A stretch of DNA of 64,000 nucleotides from Aedes albopictus. Lineage: Eukaryota; Arthropoda; Insecta; Diptera; Culicidae. The stretch is taken from positions 478,479,396 to 478,543,395 of the forward strand of contig NC_085137.1 of the NCBI RefSeq assembly GCF_035046485.1, in the 5' to 3' direction. The translations under genes were made by a program, and so were the position numbers. The notes beneath the pieces are model-generated. The model ran no database searches, was not told the DNA's origin, and saw only the letters and a list, made by a program, of their open reading frames with translations. Of this stretch, positions 32,906-45,022 are shown one piece after another. Numbering within the stretch: position 1 is the stretch's first letter; the number at the start of each line of letters is the position of its first letter.

Positions 32906-34085
32906 GGGTTACGTACAAAAGGCTGAATTACGAAAGGCTGAAATAACAAAAGGCTGAAATTTCAGAAGGCTGAATGCATCAAAAGGCTGAAATAACATAA
33001 AGCTGAAATAGTGATTCGACTAGTTTTCAAACGCACAAGTCTAAAGGCCAACCTCAACACTAACAACTCAGACAAACATCACTCCAATTGGAAATAATTA
33101 CATACCTTCATTGATTTTACGATCTATTTGAAAATTTGCTTGTTGGTCGATTACCCAGTCGTGGCACTCGCACTGGTTTTGCTTGAGCTTGACGATTGAC
33201 CGTCCTACCGTCCCTAGTTCATGGTTGGCCAAAATAAGTCATTTTTGGAATCGGAAAGTTTTACGACTGATCATAATGCTATGGATTATGGAACGCCTAC
33301 ATAACTAAGACAGTATTTTTCAAATAAATAGCAGTACTGGCGTAGCCACGGGGGGGGTTTTAGGGTTAAAACCCCCCCCAGAGCCAAAATTTGTGGAACA
33401 AATTTTCAGTATAAAGCGCTTTGCAACAAAAAAATTTTTCGGCTGCGCCGCTATTTTGAAGCTACGGATACAATTGCTCATTACTGTTTACAAAATGTAA
33501 GTGTCAAATCAAACAAGGTACCATTTGCCGTTGAAAACCCCTCCCAGAGACAATTTCTGGCTACGCCACTGAATAGCACATATGTACGAATTTCAAATAA
33601 GGGAAATCTCTGATGATATTGCTTTAGAAGCCGTAATGACAACAATCTCCAATACAACATGACTCGAAAGAATGGCTCATGTTTAAAGAAGGATAAATTA
33701 ATGATATGAATATTATTAGTTCCATTTTGTGTTACATTAGCATTTTCACTATAAGCTCAGTTAGGGCCCAAGCTGAGGGTTACGCGTACGATTCGCGTTC
33801 GGACCAACAACTTTTCATTATGAAAATGTTCTTGACTCCCTATGGCATTGAATATCTTTGTACCTGTTACACGATATGCCAAAGCTGAGAAGCAGTCTCG
33901 ATCTCAGTTCGGGCGTTACTCCAAGAAAAGAAAGAAGTTCTACAACGCATTTTCGTATTTTCAGCCTTTTCAGTTTTCAACCTTTTGTAATTTCAGCCTT
34001 ATGTTACACTTTCTTGGTTTCAGCCTTTCGTATTCAGCTTTTTGTGCATTCAGCCTTTTGAAATTCAGCCTTATGTTACAATCCC
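32906..34085. mobile_element. Element with inverted arrays of AAAAGGCTGAAAT
   Basis: A perfect 8-bp duplication AATACTGC (32898-32905 and 34086-34093) flanks an 1180-bp element. The left end GGGTTACGTAC is followed by about six imperfect AAAAGGCTGAAAT units. The right end carries about eight inverted units (ATTTCAGCCTTT) and finishes TGTTACAATCCC. The interior is unassigned and contains a nested 240-bp MITE (33332-33571). Array-type ends resemble the unrelated element at 16604-17275. No transposase was seen. Confidence 0.8.
33332..33571. mobile_element. MITE with CAGTGGCGTAGCC-type ends, 240 bp
   Basis: The left end is CAGTACTGGCGTAGCC and the right end GGCTACGCCACTG, with AATAG on both sides (33327-33331 and 33572-33576). 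Inside are G/C runs and CGGCTGCGCCGCTATTTTG. A truncated relative lies at 24283-24443. Confidence 0.65.
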
Positions 34086-34204
34086 AATACTGCTTCTAGG
34101 TATCTGTTGGAACGATTTTGTGGACACTTTCCGGTGCCAAGCAAGGTGTGCAGTGCATGGTTAACTTGATAACAGTTGAAAAACGATGTAACCAAGTGAA
34201 ATTA

Positions 34205-34417
34205 GGGTCTGGGACCATTTGGGCAGGAGCACCTATTTTGGGCACTTGCTACTATAACTCAGCCAATTTCAAACCGATTGACTTGAATTTTTGAACATAG
34301 CTAGATATTGCGCCTTGCCAATCGTGTTTCAAAAATCAAGTCAATCGGTTCAAAATTGACTGAGTTATAGCAGCAAGTGCCCAGAATAGGTACTCCTGCC
34401 CAAATGGTCCCAGACCC
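34205..34417. mobile_element. Palindromic MITE with TA duplication, 213 bp
   Basis: GGGTCTGGGACCATTTGGGC and its complement form the ends, flanked by TA (34203-34204 and 34418-34419). The arms pair through GGCACTTGCT / AGCAAGTGCC and ACTCAGCCAATTT / AATTGACTGAGT to a centre near 34310. Confidence 0.8.
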
Positions 34418-34419
34418 TA

Positions 34420-35149
34420 CTTTCGAAAAATGGTACATCGTCTGCAATTGCGTGCCTGGATATTTGCTGTGATAAAGTCACTCAAAGTGGTTTAGAAATT
34501 TTAAGCAAACAAAAAAAAACAACAGAGCATGAGTCCCATTTTAGGCAGTTTTAACATCTAGCTCAGTCAATTGTATATCTATTGATCGTATGTGTTAGGG
34601 GCTGTCCATAAACCACGTGGTCATTTTTTTTTGGGACTTCTCAAGCATTCGTTCGCACTACTAATGACTGTGATATTTTCTCCGTAAATAATTCAAGATC
34701 GTAGTAGATTTTTTCTGAAGGAATCTAGGTAAATCTTTATTAATTACATAACTTGCAAATACATGATCAACATCCGAATCATCGACATTCCCACTGTGAG
34801 AAAGTTACCGCATTGCTCCTCGCCGCGCCAATTGTTCTTGGCGCCGAATTGGTACAGCCCATTTGCTCGCAGATGATCTTCCGTGCATCGATAGAACTGT
34901 CACGATCGGTTGTTGTTTTATATAATTATCCGAATTACCCAACGCCGGGGGTAGTCTGTCTGTGCGATTGGAGAAATGGCTTCGTTAACCATAACTAACG
35001 CACCTGTATGATATGTAAATATGTAAATAGCACCGCTTTAAAACCAAGAATGTTTGAAAGCACACCAAACATATCAGAGATAGCTAGCCATCTAACGCAG
35101 TAATGGGCGTACTGCGAGAGACGGCTAGCGCCAATGGACAGAATCTTGA
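34420..35149. other. No gene recognised
   Basis: Contains one copy of the dispersed motif GGGGCTGTCCATAAAC (34600). It also has a short frame (34753-34998) without a recognisable domain. Otherwise unassigned. Confidence 0.4.
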
Positions 35150-35300
35150 CTATCCCTTTTTGATTCTGCCAGTGAAATTCACTGGCGATCAGTATTTTAT
35201 AGTGTATGGCGAACCAGGTATATTTTCGGAGGTAACAAATCTGCAAGGTAGAAGGGGGAAAACCACTAAAAGTGGGTAGGCAAAGCTGAGACCTGGATAA
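35150..35300 (-). repeat. Dispersed repeat, empty site for the 28948 element
   Basis: In reverse complement this reads TTTGCCTACCCACTT, then GATTTGTTACCTCCG, AAAATATACCTGG, ACTATAAAATACTGATCGCC. The same order is found at 28885-28947 joined to 32210-32300, where the foldback element is inserted at the TA. Confidence 0.75.
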
Positions 35301-35590
35301 CGGACGGACGATCCGAAATGGAAAAATATCAGCTTATTCTGCCTGCGGCGGTAAAACCCAAGTGTAAGCATCTCTGAAGATTCGACACAAAGAAAACATA
35401 ATTCATGAATTGGTCACAAAATAGTTTTAGTAATTGATCAAATTTTCGTATGGCTTAACCATAATGATGTGAAGAATCAACTTTCATCAGACATTTGAAT
35501 TATAATTTCAAAATGTAGATTTTGGTTAAACATTTATTAACAATAACTACGCGCTGGAGTAGGGAGTAGAACCATTTGGGCTCATACGAT

Positions 35591-35740
35591 TAAGGGGCTG
35601 TCCATAAACTACGTAGACTCTTAGGGGGGGGAGGTAGGGTCTGGCCAAAGTCTACGCTCCATACAAATTTCGAAAATTTTGTATGGACAAAAGTCTACGA
35701 GGGGGGAGGGGGGTTCTGAGATGACCAAAAATGAAGCTGA
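35591..35740. mobile_element. Palindromic MITE remnant (GGGGCTGTCCATAAAC)
   Basis: Starts GGGGCTGTCCATAAACTACG. GTCTACG blocks (35626-35705) and G-runs are arranged as loose inverted repeats around ATTTCGAAAATTTTG. Short copies of the same end occur at 34600 and, diverged, near 43027. Confidence 0.45.
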
Positions 35741-35959
35741 TTTGTTTAGAAAAAAAAAATCAGGCCTACGTTATGAGCACTATCCAGGTGATCCAACTTC
35801 TGGCTCCCCATATGTTTTAAGATTGCATGGTCATCGGACAAAACAATATAAATTATTCCTTGATAAACCCGAATCATGAGATTTGGGGGAAGACATTTCA
35901 CCTGAAGTCTAGGCAAACCATCAATGAAATTGGAGGAATTATTCTGGAATCCTGCCATA

Positions 35960-36235
35960 CTACGTCGTTAATATTCCTTCTGGGATTCCGCTGGAAATTT
36001 CTTCAGGAATACGTTCTGGAATTTCGCCAGGAATTCTACCGGGGGTTTCTCTAGGAATTTATTTCTTCGTTTATTCAGCAGGCACTTACATCATTCTTTA
36101 TTTTTCTGGGCAATTATTCACGAAATTCATCCAGAAATGTTTTCTGAGAATTCTTCAGGAATTCTCTCTGGGATTGTTCCAGGAGTTTTTTTTTTCTGAA
36201 ATTCCATAATAGGTTTTATCCAGGACTCTTGCAAG
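35960..36235. repeat. Decayed short-period repeat
   Basis: CAGGAATTCTTCAGG-type imperfect repeats, interrupted at the right by the start of the satellite-bearing TIR element. Confidence 0.55.
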
Positions 36236-36949
36236 CAGTTCTGAAATTGTCATTTTGACATATCAAAATTCAACCACCTCATTTTAGAAGCTGAACTTGA
36301 GAAATGATATATGAAAAACTTAAGATATGTTCTACAAGAAAAATTGCTTTGATGCATATTTAAAGTAAATGTCGTGGACTACTAACAAAAAATGCCAAAT
36401 GATGTTCAAGGTGACTTTCAATTGGCATTTTTCGAAGAAAGTCCGAAAAAGTAGTTTGAATATTCAAAAACCCAAATTAATCCACCTAGTGGTGATAGTG
36501 CCTTTCTCGACGAACATGTTCTCACAATCTTTCCGGCAACGTAAGTAAAAAGTGTTTCTGAAGCCGAATATTTTTATAGAAAAGCAAGCATTTTATCAGA
36601 CATCTTTGAATTGACTTAAAACTTATTGATTGCACATAGTCCGACGTTATGTTCAACGTATAAGCAGGGCTGAAAAATATCAGACTTCTCAGTTGACTGC
36701 TTGAGCACTTTGTTGAGCACCTTCACTAACACTGGAGGCTGATCAATATCAAGACGATACTAACAAGCTAAGCTAAAACTCTTTACACAATCACAGATCA
36801 CAATTTTTTTTTTCTGAACATTTGGGCTATATCTTATTGACCGAAAACAAGAGCGATAGGTAGTGAGTATAGTGCGACGTCTGTTTGTATGTGGGTTTAA
36901 TTTGTAAGATTTTGTTCTCTTACACATATTTATCGCTTGCATTGGTTTT

Positions 36950-38650
36950 ATTTACTTTCATAGTTCCGGCGAAGCACCAAACGCTGGTTGTGCAACCCTA
37001 AGGTAGTCTGTAATGTGGTGTGAGCCTATTTTCTAGTTAACCGTTCCTCGGGTTATTCAAAAAGCCGTGATGTAATATGTTGCATGTTACATTTGGTTAC
37101 TTTGGATGCGGTACCGGAACAGGTTCCGGAGCACACCGGGTCTCCCAAATATAGTCTGAGACTATTTCATGCTAACGTTCATTAGGATACCCAAAAAAAA
37201 CACGATTTGATTTATCTCATGCATGGGTGGGTATAGATCACTTTTACATTTGACCACTTCCAGTGGGACACCCAGAACTGGTTTCGGGACACTACCGGTT
37301 GTCTAAAATATGGTCTGAGGCTATGTTCTTACGAATCGATCATCGTGTATTCAAAAAAGCTGCTATTTGATGTACTGTCAAACACTTATTTGTGCATTTC
37401 GCCAGTTCCGGCGAGACACTCGTAAGTGGTTCCGGTACACTACCGGTAGTCTTAAAGTGGCCTGAGACTTTTCTTGCTGACCGTTCTGCGCGTCATCTAA
37501 AAAGCCGATATTTAATGCGCGGTGTGCATGCGTTTGGTTCCGTTCTACATTTGACCACTTCCGGCGGAGCACCTGGAACCGGTTTCGGCACAGTATTGGT
37601 TTTCCAAAGTGTGGTCTATGATTGTTTCTCTTGTTAACCGTTCATCAGGTTACCAAAACAGCTATTTATGGGAATGGTTCTCCTTTACATTTGACCATTT
37701 CCGATGGGGCACCCTTAATCGGTGAGGAATACTACCGGTTGTTCCAAATATGGCCGGAAACTTTTTTTTTTTGCCTAAAATACCTAAGATACCTAAAAAT
37801 CCGCGATTTGATTTGTCGCATGGGTTTGGTTCACTTTTTTGTTAGGCCATTTCCGGCGGGACACCCGAAGCCGGTTCCGGATCACTACCGGTTCAGATAC
37901 ATATGGTATGAGAATATTTTCCTGCTGACTGTTCATCAGGATATCAAAAAAGCCACTATTTGATATGTCGCATGCATGGGTTTGGTTAACTTTTATACTT
38001 GGCCACCTCCAGCGGGACATCTGGAACCGGTTTCGGAACACTACTGGTTCCGATATGTTCTGAGAATGCTTTCCTGCATACTGTTCATCAGGTTATCGAA
38101 AAAGCCGCGGTTTGATATGTCACATGCATGGTTTTAGTTCAATTTTATATTTGGCCACTTCCGGCGGAACACCCGGAACCGGTTCCGGAAGACAACCGGT
38201 TCAAATATGGTCTGAGAATATTTTCCTGCTTACCTTTCCTCAGGATGTCAAAAAAGCCACTATTTGATATGTCGCATGCATGGGTTTGGTTAACTTTTAT
38301 ACTTGGCCACCTCCAGCGGGACATCTGGAACCGGTTCCGGAATACTACCGGTTCCGATATGGTCTGAGAATGTATTTCTTCTTACTGTTCATCAGGGTAT
38401 CGAAAAAGCTGCGGTTTGATATGCCGCATGCATGGGTTTAGTGCACTTTTATGTTTGGCCACTTCCGGCGGGACACCCTGAACCGGCTCCGGGACACTAC
38501 CGGTTCAGATATGGTCTGAGACCATTTTTCTGCTTACCGTTCATCAAGTTATCGAAAATGCCGTAGTTTGATGTGTCGCATGGATGGGCTTGTAGCGTTT
38601 TCATATCTGGCCCCTTCCTGAGGTACCGGTCCGGAACACCTAAATGGCCA
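36950..38650 (+). repeat. 152-bp tandem satellite, about 11 units
   Basis: The anchor CCACTTCCGGCGGGACACC plus the ACCGGTTCCGGAACACTACC block recurs near 37097, 37253, 37401, 37552, 37693, 37845, 38001, 38153, 38305, 38457 and 38610. The period settles at 152. The units at 38001 and 38305 are nearly identical to one another and differ from 38153 and 38457, indicating a two-unit (304-bp) higher-order period at the right side. The left units are more diverged. Confidence 0.8.
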
Positions 38651-38784
38651 TAACTCCGGAACGGCTGTACCGATCCGAACCATTTTCAATAGGAAACAAT
38701 GGGACCAGATTACGCGTCGAATGAACCATCGGTCATTAAAATCGGTTGAGGTTTAGTACAAAAAAGTGATGTGACCTTTTTTTG

Positions 38785-38850
38785 TACACAGACATACATA
38801 CACACATACACACACACATACACACATACACATACATACACCCATACAGA
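38785..38850 (+). repeat. CA/TA microsatellite
   Basis: A run of imperfect ACAT, ACACAC and ACATAC units within the right part of the satellite-bearing element. Confidence 0.85.
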
Positions 38851-39095
38851 CATTTGCTCAATTCGTCGAACTGAGTTGATTGGTATATGTGATGCGACCC
38901 TCCGAGCTTTCTATCAAAAAGTCGTTTTTAGAGTGAACATATAGCCTTTCCAGTACACTTAGTGTACGAGAAAGGCAAAAAGAGTAGTTTTTACAGTGAC
39001 TTTCTTGTAGAACTGGCCGCACAAGTTTTTCATATACCATATTCTCAGGTTAAGCTTCTAAAATGAGCTGTAGGTGGTTGAATTTATACGTTATA

Positions 39096-39943
39096 CAGGG
39101 GGTGGCCAAAATGTTTGGGAAAGGCAACTTTTTTTTCTCTCACAAAAAGTTCAACATGCTATAACTTTTCATAGAGTGCATCAAAAACTATCAAATTTTG
39201 ACTGTTTGTCAACCTATTATATGTGCATCATTGATACTAATTTGGGCTCGATTGGTCAATCTGCGGCGAAACTAGAACTGTTCTCGTAAAACACTGCTTT
39301 TTACACTACCAATTTTTGAACTGCCATATCTCCGAAACCAGTAAACCAAATTGAATGAAATTTTTTAACGTTTATCAACAATATATTGATACTTGATGCG
39401 ACATTATAAAATGTAATATTTTCTCACGGCGAATAAAGTTGTACCGGTTTGACATTTTCACCCATATAGAGGAAAATAAGTCAAATTTACAATATCACAC
39501 AGAAATTACTAAATGTGTTCTTCCTTCCAGAGATATCTTGAGAACAAAAGTAGAAAATACATTTTTTAGAGAAATATTAAAAAAGTGTCCATCTATGATA
39601 ACTTTTTTAAACATTCAAAAAGTATCTATGTTTTGATAGCTTGTAAAGCATTAATATATTGTTGATGAACGTTCAAAATTTCATTCAATTCGGTTCACCG
39701 GTTTCTGAGGTATGACAGTTCAAAAATAAGCTGTCTGAAAATATTGTTTTATGAAAACGGTTCTAGCTTTGCGAAAGATTAACCAATGGATCCCAAATCT
39801 GTACCAATGATGCACATATAATAGGTTGACAAACAGTCAAAATTTGATAATTTTTGATGCACTCTATGAAAAGTTACAGCTTGTTGAACTTTTTTGTGAG
39901 AGAAAAAAAAATTGCCTATCCCAAACTTTTTGGCCACCCCCTA
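39096..39943. mobile_element. Foldback element with TA duplication, 848 bp
   Basis: Ends CAGGGGGTGGCCAAAATG and its approximate complement (TTTTGGCCACCCCCTA type) are flanked by TA (39094-39095 and 39944-39945). The arms pair throughout, for example TTCAACATGCTATAACTTTT. Uninterrupted copies of the target (28476 and, inverted, 36255) show the empty site. Its body is homologous at a distance to the 58942-59862 element (shared GCATCAAA and TTCAAC..GCT.TAACTTTTC blocks). Confidence 0.85.
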
Positions 39944-39970
39944 TATGTCGAAATGTCATTTTCAGAACTG

Positions 39971-42800
39971 GTACTCCTTCAGAGATTTCTCTAGAGAGTC
40001 CTTTCGAAATTGTTCCAAGAATTCCTTCTGAGATTCTTTTGGAAGTTCCAGGATTCCTCAAGGAATGCATTCGGAAATTTCTCCAAGGATTCCTTCAAGA
40101 TTTTGTTCCTAGATTCCTCCAGAAGTTCGTTTCGAGATTCTCACTGTAATACTTCTAAGATTCCCGAAAAGATTCTCCCTGATATCCTTCCAGAAGTATC
40201 GAAATTCCTTCACGTGCCCCGAGATACCTCGAGGAATGCCTTCCTGTGAATTAACTCTTAATAGAGTCTTAGAAAGAGTTCCTCAGAAGAAAGAAAAAGA
40301 TCTCCTTGAGGACTCCCGGAAGGAACTTCAAGAGAAATGTGAGAAACAACTCATTTGTTCAGTAATCCGAGATGTAATTCCTAGTAAATCTAAAATAAAC
40401 AGGAGGAATCCTAAAAGGAGCATCTGGATGAATCCCAGAAAGAGTACCTGAAAAAATATCAAAAGGAGGAATTCTAAAGAAGGAATCCCAGAAGAAGCTC
40501 CGAAACCTACAAAGAAACTCCAAGATGAATCACAGATGGAACACCTGATAGAATCTCAGAGAGAACTTTTGGAGCATCTCAGAAGACACTCCTGGAGAAT
40601 TTCTCATTTTGAGCCTAAGAAACTACCTGAGAAATTCCAGATGGATTCCTCACCTAAGAAATCCCAGGTTTCCTCCTGGATTTTCTTCTGAAATTCCTTC
40701 AGAAAATCCTTCCGGGATTTTCTCAAGAATTTGATCAAAAAATCTTCCAGCAGTTGCTTCTGGAATTTCTCCAGAAGACTCATCCAGGAGATCCTTTCGA
40801 GATCCTTCCAGTTATTTCTTGGAAGATTCCTCTAAAAATTCTTCGAAAATTTTCTCCAGGAATTTCTGTAGTAGCTTACAAGAACCAGTTCAGATATTTC
40901 ACTGGCTATTTTTGAGATATTTCAAAAAAAAAATACTTTCAAATGCCTTGCATTCCTTAGTGTTTCAGTCAGAAACGTATAAAAGGATTATATATAAAGC
41001 TATTCGTGATTGTTCCATGCAGTTTTTACAAAATACCTCATCGGAGATTTATCTGAGAGTTCCTTGAAAAATTCTTCCGGGGATTTTGTTCAGAAAATTC
41101 ATAGTTTCCTTTATAATTTCTTCCTTTGTTTTCTAGAGATAATCCTTGAAATTAACAAAAGTACTTTTTATGAAACTTTCCTTGGAATCCTTCAGAAATT
41201 ATTTCAAGGATTCTTCCTTAAATTCTTCCAGTGGTTTCTTGTGGGGACCTTCAGAAAACTATACATCACCAGGGATTTGTTCAGGAATTGCTATAGAGAT
41301 TCCATTGAATATTCCCATAAAAATGTGGCTAGAAATTTCCGAAAAATCCTGCAGTGGTTAATTCAAGTAACTCAGGCAGAAATTTTCCCAGAGATTCCTA
41401 CAGGAGCTTATACAGAGATTCCTTCAGGATTTCCTCCGCGTATTTCTCCAGAATTTTCTTCAGTTTGTAATCTACCGATAAATCAAAGATTTTTTCCGCG
41501 GATTCGCCAAGGAATTCAGAAACATTTCCTAGGAATTTCTGCAGGAACTCCTTTGGAAATATTTAATAGAGTTTTTTCTAGGGTTCTTTACAGAAGCCTT
41601 GCAAGGTATTCCCACAGGAATTACTTACGAAATAGTCACTATATTACTACAGGAATGCTCTCGGAAAATCCACAAAAAATTAATAAAATATTTTCTAAAA
41701 ATTTTCCTGAGAATTCATCAAAAAACATTTTTTTTTGAATTTTACCAAGGGTTTCCTGAAGAGTTCATCTACATATTTCTTCAGGAAGTTCTTTAGAAAT
41801 TCCTTCTAGTATCACCTCAAGAATTTTGGTGGTATTTCTTCAGGTCTTATTTTAGAGAAACAGTACATAGTGGTAATTCTACAGTAATTCTATAGATTCC
41901 CAAGAATTTTGGAGTTTTCTTAAGAAAAACTATCAGGGACCCCTTCAAAAATATCTCCAGAAATTTCTACAGAGTTTTAGAGTTTCCTTCAGTAATTTCA
42001 AGAAGTTCTGCCATAGAATTTTTGAGAAAATTCTCGGATTTTTTGTTAATCCTACACATTTTTTTAATTTTTCCTGCAGTTCCGTCAGAAATGTCTCCTG
42101 GGATCCTTTAAAGATTTCTACAGGATTTGTTTTAGAAATTTCTCCGAGGGTTTTTTTGAGAAGTTCTTCTAGAAATTTCACATATCAATACTGGAAGAAA
42201 CCTTGAAAGATTTCCTGAAGGACTTTAAAGAAATCGTTTAGGATTGTATGAAAAAAAAACTTTCAAAAACTCCTGGCGACGCCCTTGAAGATTCATAGAA
42301 GAAGTTTTTGAAACTTTTCTGGGGGGGGATCCTGGAAAAATTCATGAGTCAACTTTGGAGAAATTCCTGGATAAATACTTGGAATAATATCGGAAACAAC
42401 TCCTCAAGATAGCTTTAGAAACTTCTGGAGGAACTTCAGAGGTAATTTCAATGCATGAAAAATTATTGGCAGGAGAAATCTGTAGATATACTTTTGAATG
42501 AATTAATTTAAAAAATAAATGTAGATAGAAATCGCAAAGAAAGGTACTGTTGTACTCCTTGAAATAATCCCTAATAAATATCCTAGGGATTCTTGTGGGG
42601 TTTTCTTGGGGAATCTTCGAAAGAATTCCTGGAGATACTTCTAGAGGAATTCTTGTAGGGTTAGGGATTGGGATACGGAACCATTCTGAGTTACTCTTTT
42701 CGCTCGACTCCATTCAGAAACGTTCCTTAAATGCAGAAAATAGGACAAGACTGCTCGATTGTCCTTTTCTTTATGGCAACACCGCGGTAGTCCAGAGGAA
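39971..42800. repeat. Long decayed short-period repeat tract
   Basis: Almost 2.8 kb of TTCCTnnAGAAATT / GGAATTCCTG themes in mixed orientation. A 242-codon plus-strand frame (41010-41738) and several of 60-120 codons lie in it. Their Phe/Ser/Arg/Asn-rich composition follows from the repeat. No motif was found. Confidence 0.65.
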
Positions 42801-43789
42801 TTGTTAGTGTTACTCTGAAAAAGTCGTGAGAATCACTCCGATAATTATAAAATCTATGGGCATTTTTTGGAGAACTACTGTGCAGGTAAACATATAAGAA
42901 TTTCTTGAAAAATTCATTGAAAAATCAAGGAATAAATTCTGGCGTAATATCTGCAGGAACCGCTGAGAGAATCTTTAGAGAAATTTCTGAAGCATCCTCG
43001 GATTTTTTTTCTGGAAGGATCGCTGAGGGCTTGTCTATAAACAAATTATACTGTTAGGGCCAAGGTCTACGCGTTAGGCAAATTTCAAAAATTTGGAATG
43101 GACAAAGGAAGAGCTACATGTGAAAAGGGCGAATATATGACATCATATTTGATAGAACCGCTTGATAAAAACCAACAAGAAAGAATCTCTGGAAGGATCA
43201 CAGAATCTTTATGAAGAAAATTCCTCTGAAATAGTATATTTTATATAAATCTCGGAGGAATTCCAGGAGAAACCCCTAGAGCATTCCTAGCAGAATTTCT
43301 CCTGAAATTTTTAGAAATATCTAGAATCCCATAGAAAAATTTCTGGAGAAAAATCTAATGATATGCTTCAAGGAATACCTTCAGCAATGTTTGAATAAAC
43401 ACGTGAAAGAATACACGCAAAAACTTCTGTAGCAATCCCTGAATGAATCCCAAGAGCTTCTGAATACGCAGAAAATGACGCTAGTTTAAAACAATAGAAC
43501 GCACGGATGATTTTCAAACTGAGATTTTGTTTATTCCAAAAATATATTACTTTGTTCTAACTTTAAGTTCATCGATAAAAACAACTAGGCACCATCATTC
43601 CATATAACGTTAAAATCTTCCTATATTTCTACAAAATGGGGACCACAAACATGACCTGGAAGCACTCAAACATCTTTTAAATTCATACCCCCAATTTCAC
43701 CACAACGAGGAAGGTGTAGTAAAACCATCACCGCCTGGGTTGCCTTTTTTATGTTCTGCTTTCCATCCGCTTGTCGAGTGTCTAAAAAT
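42801..43789. other. Mixed decayed repeat and unassigned DNA
   Basis: Decayed repeat at 42900-43020 and 43170-43480. A diverged GGGGCTGTCCATAAAC-type remnant lies near 43027. The rest is unassigned, with no gene seen. Confidence 0.4.
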
Positions 43790-44207
43790 CAGTGTACGCA
43801 GAATATGCCACCGCAAGCGAAAAATAGGCAACAAAGAAGGCACGGCAACAACGCTTTGTTTTTTCGTTAACAGATAATGACAAAATCGCTCCCGAGTTTG
43901 TTCACAACAAAAACGGTAGGAATATTTGTCTCGTTCTATTCACATCGGGATTTTCGCATTGTTTTGCAACTGAAACTCGACTCTGAGGTTTGCAAAGTCT
44001 TATTTCGTCCAAATGCTTATGAATTCGATAATGTGGGTCGAAAATTTCAGCAGAAAAGCCGAAATATCAGCACAGGCACGGCAAGCGATGTTTGTTTTAT
44101 TGCTCTCATCGCCTGACATGCGTTTGTTGCGGAGCGCCCTTGTTACCAACAAGCACCGCTTAGGACAAAGCGTTTGTTTTTCGGCGTGATCCGTTTTTCG
44201 TACCCTG
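43790..44207. mobile_element. hAT-like non-autonomous element, 418 bp
   Basis: This is an inverted copy of 1143-1561, starting CAGTGTACGC and ending TCGTACCCTG. The flanking octamers CTAAAAAT (43782-43789) and CCAAAAAT (44208-44215) differ at one base, consistent with an older duplication. The 79-codon frame inside (43877-44116) is not supported as a gene because the matching region of the other copy is closed. Confidence 0.75.
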
Positions 44208-44454
44208 CCAAAAATTGATTTCCGAGCTGCCGGAGGACCTGCCGTTTAAAACAATCCCTTATTTTATGTTGAAACTACCAAATCTCAGTTTAGTCAAACA
44301 AACAGTCAAAAATATCGACAAATGAAAATATGTGTATTGTCTAACAATGGAACAGTTCAGTTTAAACTAGAAATCAGTTTGTCGCTATAGCAAACTGTAA
44401 AATCGATTGATTTGAACTAGAATTGAATTGTGTTTACAATTTATTTTTCTGCGT

Positions 44455-44860
44455 GTATGAATTTTTTAAGAAACCTGTGGGCTAGTTTCAAGAAAAATCT
44501 TTCGAGAAATTTCCTGAGAAACTCCTCAAGATCACCCGAGAAAAATTACTGGTCAAAATTCCTCAACATTCTCTGGAAACGTTTACAGATAAACATGAAC
44601 AGGAATGCAGTCAACCTGGAGAAATCTTCAGAGGAATTCTGGCTTAAATCATTCTAGTAAATCCGACCAGAATTCTCTTTTTAGGCAATTTCCGGAAAAA
44701 AATCCCGAAAGATCCCTTAAAGGAATTTCTGGCGATGCCCCAGGACATAATCGTAAGGAAAAATCCAAAAAAATATGCGAAGGAAAACATTCTAAGAACA
44801 TTCTTGGAGGAATCTCTAGAAGAATTGCTGCTGAAGTACTGAATTTCAGATATATTTTGT
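44455..44860. repeat. Decayed short-period repeat
   Basis: GAATTTCCTGAGAAACTCC-type repeats. The short frames in it are compositional. Confidence 0.5.
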
Positions 44861-45016
44861 GAAAAAAATATTAAGGGAGGAGTTTTGTTGACAACACTGA
44901 AGAAACTCCAATTGTGAGATGGAATAATAAGAATAATTAGATTCTGAGATAATATGGAACAATGAACATTTCGGAACTAAGGATTTCAAAGAAGTTATAC
45001 CACATCAAGAATGATT

Positions 45017-45022
45017 TTTATT
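45017..45022 (-). promoter_or_regulatory. Poly(A) signal of PAH
   Basis: AATAAA on the minus strand, about 120 bases beyond the PAH stop codon, is the nearest canonical signal. Confidence 0.55.

Larger units (their letters stand above)
36236..39970. mobile_element. Satellite-bearing element with long inverted ends
   Basis: CAGTTCTGAAATTGTCATTT begins at 36236. Its approximate complement ends at 39970, with the inner TIR (GGTTGAATT, GCTTCTAAAATGAG, TTTTTCATATA) present in both. Inside are CCACCTAGTGGTGATAGTGC at 36482, a 152-bp satellite array (about 36950-38650), a CA/TA microsatellite and the complementary GAGAAAGGC block near 38966. An 848-bp foldback element is nested in the right TIR. 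Both flanks are decayed short-period repeat, and no target duplication is clear. Part of another copy opens the window (14-262) and an isolated end is at 28380-28496. Confidence 0.7.

Noticed and set aside
33706..34061. Overlapping Phe/Ser-rich plus-strand frames
   Set aside because: They are generated by the inverted ATTTCAGCCTTT array at the right end of the 32906-34085 element.
41010..41738. A 242-codon plus-strand open frame
   Set aside because: Same reason: an open frame generated by the TTCCTnnAGAAAT repeat, with overlapping frames of similar composition.
43877..44116. A 79-codon frame starting MTKSLPSLF
   Set aside because: It lies inside a hAT-like non-autonomous element whose second copy is closed in the same frame.
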